Source: DATARH01 sp035534855 (GTDB taxonomy: Bacteria > Pseudomonadota > Alphaproteobacteria > ATCC43930 > CGMCC-115725). From it: a stretch of 64,000 nt of DNA. Below, piece after piece: positions 60,660-64,000 of this stretch (positions are counted from its first letter, which is position 1; each line of letters starts with the position of its first letter). The position numbers and the translations under genes are program-made. The notes under the pieces are model-generated. The model was not told the DNA's origin. It did not search any database and worked only from the letters and a program-made list of their open reading frames with translations. The DNA lies in NCBI GenBank assembly GCA_035534855.1, contig DATLRD010000040.1:29009-93008 (forward strand), written 5' to 3'.

Positions 60660-60887
60660 CGGTGGGTCTTCGCTGCGCCGCTGATGCCGGCGCCGATCTG
60701 ATGTCGGGTGCCGCGGGCGGTCAGACAACCGTCCACCGGCGCGACGGGCAAATTCTCCTGGTGCGGTTCGCCGGCGTCAAGCCTTGCCGATTCCGCCCTG
60801 AGCCGCCAAGCTTGGCAAAAGGCGGCCATGCGGTCGGCGGATCGATTGCCGGGTCAGGCCGCACGCAGATCGGAGGGAGCGGATCGC

Positions 60888-61667
60888 ATGCCGGCGCAAC
60901 GGGACGAATTGAAGGTTCGCGGCGTCACGGTCGCGCTGCAGCGCGCCGGGCGTGGGCGGACCGTGCTGTTCCTGCATGGTGCCGGCGGGGTGCCGCAATG
61001 GCTGCCGTTTTTCGACACGCTGGCCGAGCATTTCGAGGTGCTGGTGCCCGAGCATCCCGGGTTCGGCGGCTCGGATGACCCGCCGTGGATCACCTCGATG
61101 TCCGACCTCGCGCTGTTCTACCTCGATCTTGTCGAGGAAACCGGGCTCGACCGCGTCCACCTGATCGGCAACTCGCTCGGCGGCTGGCTGGCCGCGGAAA
61201 TCCTCGTCCGCGACCGTTCGCGGTTCAGCAGCCTGGTGCAGCTCGCGCCGGCCGGCATCCGGGTAAAGGGCGTGCCGTGCGGCGACAATTTCATCTGGGG
61301 GCCGGAAGAGGCGGTGCGCAACCTCTATCACGATCAGAGTTTCGCCGATCGGTTGCTGGCGCAGCCGCCGACCGAGGCGCAGCTCGACGTGATGCTGCGC
61401 AACCGCTTTACGGTGGCCAAGCTCGGCTGGCAGCCGCGCTGGTTCAGCCCCGACCTCGAAAAATGGCTGCACCGGATCAAGCTGCCCTCGCTCGTGGTGT
61501 GGGGCGACGACGACAAGATCATGCCGCCGCAATTTGCCGCGCTGTGGCGCGAGCGCCTGCCCGAGGCGCGGCTGGTGATGGTCGAGCGCTGCGGGCACCT
61601 GCCGCATGTCGAGCATGCCGCGCCGGTCGCGCGCCAAATCGTCGATTTCCTGGCGGGGGTCGCGTGA
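60888..61667 (+). CDS. Alpha/beta hydrolase (meta-cleavage-product-hydrolase-like)
   Basis: A 259-residue serine hydrolase. ATG 60888 follows GGAGG. Seen: TVLFLHGAGGVPQWLPFF (oxyanion side), HLIGNSLGGWLAAEILVRDR (nucleophile Ser), VVWGDDDKIMPP (Asp) and VERCGHLPHVEHA (His). The stop overlaps the start of the next gene (TGATG), so the two are coupled. Similar enzymes cleave carbon-carbon bonds of ring-cleavage products. Confidence 0.87.
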   Translation: MPAQRDELKVRGVTVALQRAGRGRTVLFLHGAGGVPQWLPFFDTLAEHFEVLVPEHPGFGGSDDPPWITSMSDLALFYLDLVEETGLDRVHLIGNSLGGWLAAEILVRDRSRFSSLVQLAPAGIRVKGVPCGDNFIWGPEEAVRNLYHDQSFADRLLAQPPTEAQLDVMLRNRFTVAKLGWQPRWFSPDLEKWLHRIKLPSLVVWGDDDKIMPPQFAALWRERLPEARLVMVERCGHLPHVEHAAPVARQIVDFLAGVA

Positions 61668-62806
61668 TGAAGCTGGTTTCGTTCCACCTGATGCCGTACC
61701 GCCCGCTCGATCTCGCAGAGGCGGCCAAGCACCGCTCGCCCTGGGTCGTGCTGCCCAACCACCTGTACGATCCGGTCAAGGGCGCCGAGGAATACGCCAG
61801 CCACATCGACGCGCTGGTCTATGCCGAGGCGCTCGGCTTCGACGCGATCGGTGTCAACGAGCATCACCAGACCGCCTACGGCCTGATGCCGGCGCCCAAC
61901 CTGATCGCCAGCGCGCTGATCCAGCGCACCAAACGGGTGCAGATCGCGATCCTCGGCCGGGCGCTGCCGCTGGTGAACAATCCGATCTACATCGCGGAGG
62001 AATTCGCGATGCTCGACAATTTGTCGAAGGGGCGGATCATCGCCGGGTTCGTGCGCGGCATCGGCTCGGAATACCACTCGTCGGGCACCAACCCGTATTT
62101 CTCGCACGCGCGGTTTCACGAGGCGCACGATCTGATCATCCGCGCCTGGACCGAGCCCGGCCCGTTCGCCTTTGACGGCGACCATTTCAGCCTGCGCTAC
62201 GTCAATCTGTGGCCGCGGCCGTACCAGACGCCGCACCCGCCGGTGTGGATCCCGTCGCAAGGGTCGAGCGAGACCGTCGCCTGGGCCGCCCACCCCGATC
62301 GCAAATACCCGTTTCTGGTGACGTTTTCCTCGGCCGACCTGGTGGCGCGCTACCACACCAGCTATCGCGACAAGGCGCGCGAATACGGCTACGAGGCGGC
62401 GTCCGGGCAGCTCGGCTGGGCCTGCCCGATCTATGTCGCCGAGACCGACGAGCGCGCGATGGAAGAGGCGGGACAGGCGGTCGAGACGCTGTTCAACGAC
62501 TTCCTGCGCCAGACCTTTGAGATGCTGATGCCGCCGGGCTACACCTCGATCAATTCGATGAAGAATTTCGTCGCGATGCGGCGCGCGCTGGGCGGCGGCC
62601 GGATGACCGCGCAGGGCCTCGTCGAGAGCGGCACCGCGCTGATCGGCAGCCCCAAGACGGTGCTTGCCGGCATCGAGCGCATGCGTGAGCGCACCGGCTT
62701 CGGCATCCTCGTCTGCCTCCTGCAGTTCGGCATCCTCAACGACGAGCTGACCCGGCGCAACATGGACATGTTCGCCGCCGAGGTGATGCCGCAACTGCGC
62801 GATTGA
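61667..62806 (+). CDS. Luciferase-like (LLM-class) flavin monooxygenase
   Basis: A 379-residue F420- or FMN-dependent oxidoreductase. Seen: LVYAEALGFDAIGVNEHHQT, RVQIAILGRALPLVNNPIYI, AEEFAMLDNLSKGRIIAGFV (family motif), PHPPVWIPSQGSSETVAWAA and the C-terminal helix. Which flavin is used cannot be told. Coupled to the upstream alpha/beta hydrolase. Confidence 0.92.
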   Translation: MKLVSFHLMPYRPLDLAEAAKHRSPWVVLPNHLYDPVKGAEEYASHIDALVYAEALGFDAIGVNEHHQTAYGLMPAPNLIASALIQRTKRVQIAILGRALPLVNNPIYIAEEFAMLDNLSKGRIIAGFVRGIGSEYHSSGTNPYFSHARFHEAHDLIIRAWTEPGPFAFDGDHFSLRYVNLWPRPYQTPHPPVWIPSQGSSETVAWAAHPDRKYPFLVTFSSADLVARYHTSYRDKAREYGYEAASGQLGWACPIYVAETDERAMEEAGQAVETLFNDFLRQTFEMLMPPGYTSINSMKNFVAMRRALGGGRMTAQGLVESGTALIGSPKTVLAGIERMRERTGFGILVCLLQFGILNDELTRRNMDMFAAEVMPQLRD

Positions 62807-62848
62807 GGCACCGGCGGGCGTGCCGGCGGTGCCTCGCCGCGGCGCTGG

Positions 62849-63697
62849 TCAGTAGCTCGGTTTTGACGGGTGCGGGGTCAGCTGGATCTCGTGCGACCAG
62901 CAGGTCTTGTCCTGCGTGTGCAGGTACCAGAACGCGTCGGCAATCTTGGTCGGGTTGATGATCAGGTCGGGGCGGTTCTGGTTGCGCGGCAGCGCCCGCG
63001 TGCCCGGCGAGTCGATGGTGCCGTCGATCACGACATTGGCGACGTGCACGCCGTGCTCGGAATATTCCTCGGTCAGCACCTGCGCCAGCGTGCGCATCAT
63101 CACCCGCGGGTAGTAGAGCGACTGCCCGGTCACCCGCTTGCGGCCGCGCAGCGAACTCGAATTGTTGGAGAACAGGAACGAGCCTTCACCCTTTTTGCGC
63201 ATCGCCGGCAGCACTTCCTGGGCGACGAGAAACGGCCCGCGGATCGCAACATCGATCGCGGTGTCGAGAATCCGGACCGGGACGTATTCCAGCAGCTCCT
63301 TCTCCGGCGGCAGCTCGCGGCCGTCGAGATAGCCGGCATTGTAGACCAGCACGTCGGGGTCGCCGGCTTCCTGGCGGATCGTGGCGAACGCGTTCTTGAT
63401 CGAATCGTCGGAGCTGAGGTCGAGTTCGACGATCATGCACTCGCCGCCCTGCTCGCGGATCGCCGCGGCGAGCGGCGCGGCGTTGGCCTCGGTGCGCGTC
63501 GTCACCACGGTGAAAAAGCCCTCCTTGGCGAATTTCTGCGCGATCGCGCCGCCGACGCCCCAGCGCACGCCGACCGGCACGATGGTCTCGTCGACGGCGT
63601 GGCCATGCAGCATGTTGGTCATCCGCCCATCGGATTGCCATTTCGACGTGGCGCCGACCACCACGCACACCTCTTTGCCTCTGGTGTTTGTCTTCAT
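62849..63697 (-). CDS. Atypical short-chain dehydrogenase/reductase
   Basis: A 282-residue SDR-fold protein. The cofactor region is split: VCVVVGATSKW and, about 28 residues later, GVRWGVGGAIAQKFAKEGFF; a normal SDR has TGxxxGIG in one run. It has VLVYNAGYLDG, FSNNSSSLRG at the Ser position, but the expected YxxxK reads LYYPRVMMRTLAQV: the Lys is Arg and the Tyr is shifted or replaced. Activity as a dehydrogenase is therefore doubtful or altered. ATG 63697. Convergent with the flavin monooxygenase; the amidohydrolase gene at the edge lies upstream on the same strand. Confidence 0.85.
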   Translation of the reverse strand: MKTNTRGKEVCVVVGATSKWQSDGRMTNMLHGHAVDETIVPVGVRWGVGGAIAQKFAKEGFFTVVTTRTEANAAPLAAAIREQGGECMIVELDLSSDDSIKNAFATIRQEAGDPDVLVYNAGYLDGRELPPEKELLEYVPVRILDTAIDVAIRGPFLVAQEVLPAMRKKGEGSFLFSNNSSSLRGRKRVTGQSLYYPRVMMRTLAQVLTEEYSEHGVHVANVVIDGTIDSPGTRALPRNQNRPDLIINPTKIADAFWYLHTQDKTCWSHEIQLTPHPSKPSY

Positions 63698-63744
63698 CCC
63701 ACGATTTCCTTCATTTTTGTCGGGTTCGGGCGAATTGCCCCGGT

Positions 63745-64000
63745 CTATCGGTTCCAGCCCCACCAGGCGCACAGCGCCTCGCCCATCACGAGGTCGAGGT
63801 CGCGGCCTTTGAGCCACGGCAGTTCCTCGGTGAACATCGTCGCGCATTGCCGCCACGAGCACGGCATCTTGGTGATGTCGGTGCCCCAGAACATGCGGTG
63901 CGGGCCGAAGGCGTCGTAAATCTGCCGCAGATAGCCCTGCATCGTCTTGTAGGGGTAGGGCTCGGCGGAATAGCCCGGCGCGCCGGTCGCCTTGACCGCG
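63745..64000 (-). CDS. Amidohydrolase-family protein, C-terminal part (partial)
   Basis: The frame runs off the right edge; about 84 residues are visible. KTMQGYLRQIYDAFGPHRMF, then WGTDITKMPCSWRQC, then LDLVMGEALCAWWGWNR, which is the end of an amidohydrolase_2 (GTD carries the metal Asp). It probably cooperates with the SDR that follows 47 bases downstream, and it is the second amidohydrolase of this window. Confidence 0.85.
   Translation of the reverse strand, partial: AVKATGAPGYSAEPYPYKTMQGYLRQIYDAFGPHRMFWGTDITKMPCSWRQCATMFTEELPWLKGRDLDLVMGEALCAWWGWNR

Overview
The window looks like chromosomal DNA from a high-GC alphaproteobacterium, probably a Rhodospirillales-like lineage. The grounds are the gene sets lgt / MidA-family methyltransferase / pgeF, prs / rplY / pth / ychF, petABC (cytochrome bc1), hemF, gltBD and mtnPA, plus dispersed palindromic repeats of a kind common in Alphaproteobacteria. 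I could not search a database, so the assignment rests on recognised families only. I saw no rRNA, tRNA or CRISPR array.

Layout. Positions 1-546 are the tail of a type II secretion cluster. Positions 1276-8434 are an accessory stretch: a peptidase-like protein, a solo adenylate cyclase divergent from a winged-helix/TPR regulator, a partial paralogue of that regulator, a GH15 glycosidase and an unknown protein, with several gene-poor gaps. Positions 8435-21364, minus strand, hold one tight six-gene operon. In order of transcription it encodes: an FAD-reductase / double cyclic-nucleotide-binding / four-cluster ferredoxin fusion; a five-helix cytochrome-b-like membrane protein; an FHA-TM-decaheme cytochrome; an exported protein with two GlcG/HbpS domains; an outer-membrane beta-barrel; and a decaheme cytochrome ending in LVIVD repeats. 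Read together, these could form an electron path from cytosolic NAD(P)H across both membranes, with sensors for cyclic nucleotides and possibly phosphothreonine. This is the most novel item in the window.

Positions 21704-32466 are mostly housekeeping (lgt, pgeF, prs, rplY, pth, ychF). They also contain a toxin-antitoxin pair whose MazF-like toxin has an in-frame stop, and a nucleoside transporter. Positions 33142-38513, minus strand, run petA-petB-petC-mtnP-mtnA-thioesterase as one coupled series. The Rieske gene petA lacks the first iron-sulfur ligand box and both histidine ligands. Positions 38658-49303 carry trmL, hemF, a Tim44-domain protein, an Hsp20 gene with a candidate RNA thermometer, a CoA-transferase and gltBD.

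Positions 49312-64000 contain a ParE-type toxin-antitoxin pair and two catabolic groups: an extradiol dioxygenase, alpha/beta hydrolase, amidohydrolase, FAH-family enzyme and SDR at 50539-55509; and an alpha/beta hydrolase, luciferase-like monooxygenase, atypical SDR and amidohydrolase from 60888 to the edge. Between them lie a polysaccharide-export lipoprotein, an aldo/keto reductase, rsmD, rluB, tadA and a second adenylate cyclase. Short tandem duplications recur at gene ends (553-584, 40012-40044, 58065-58139).
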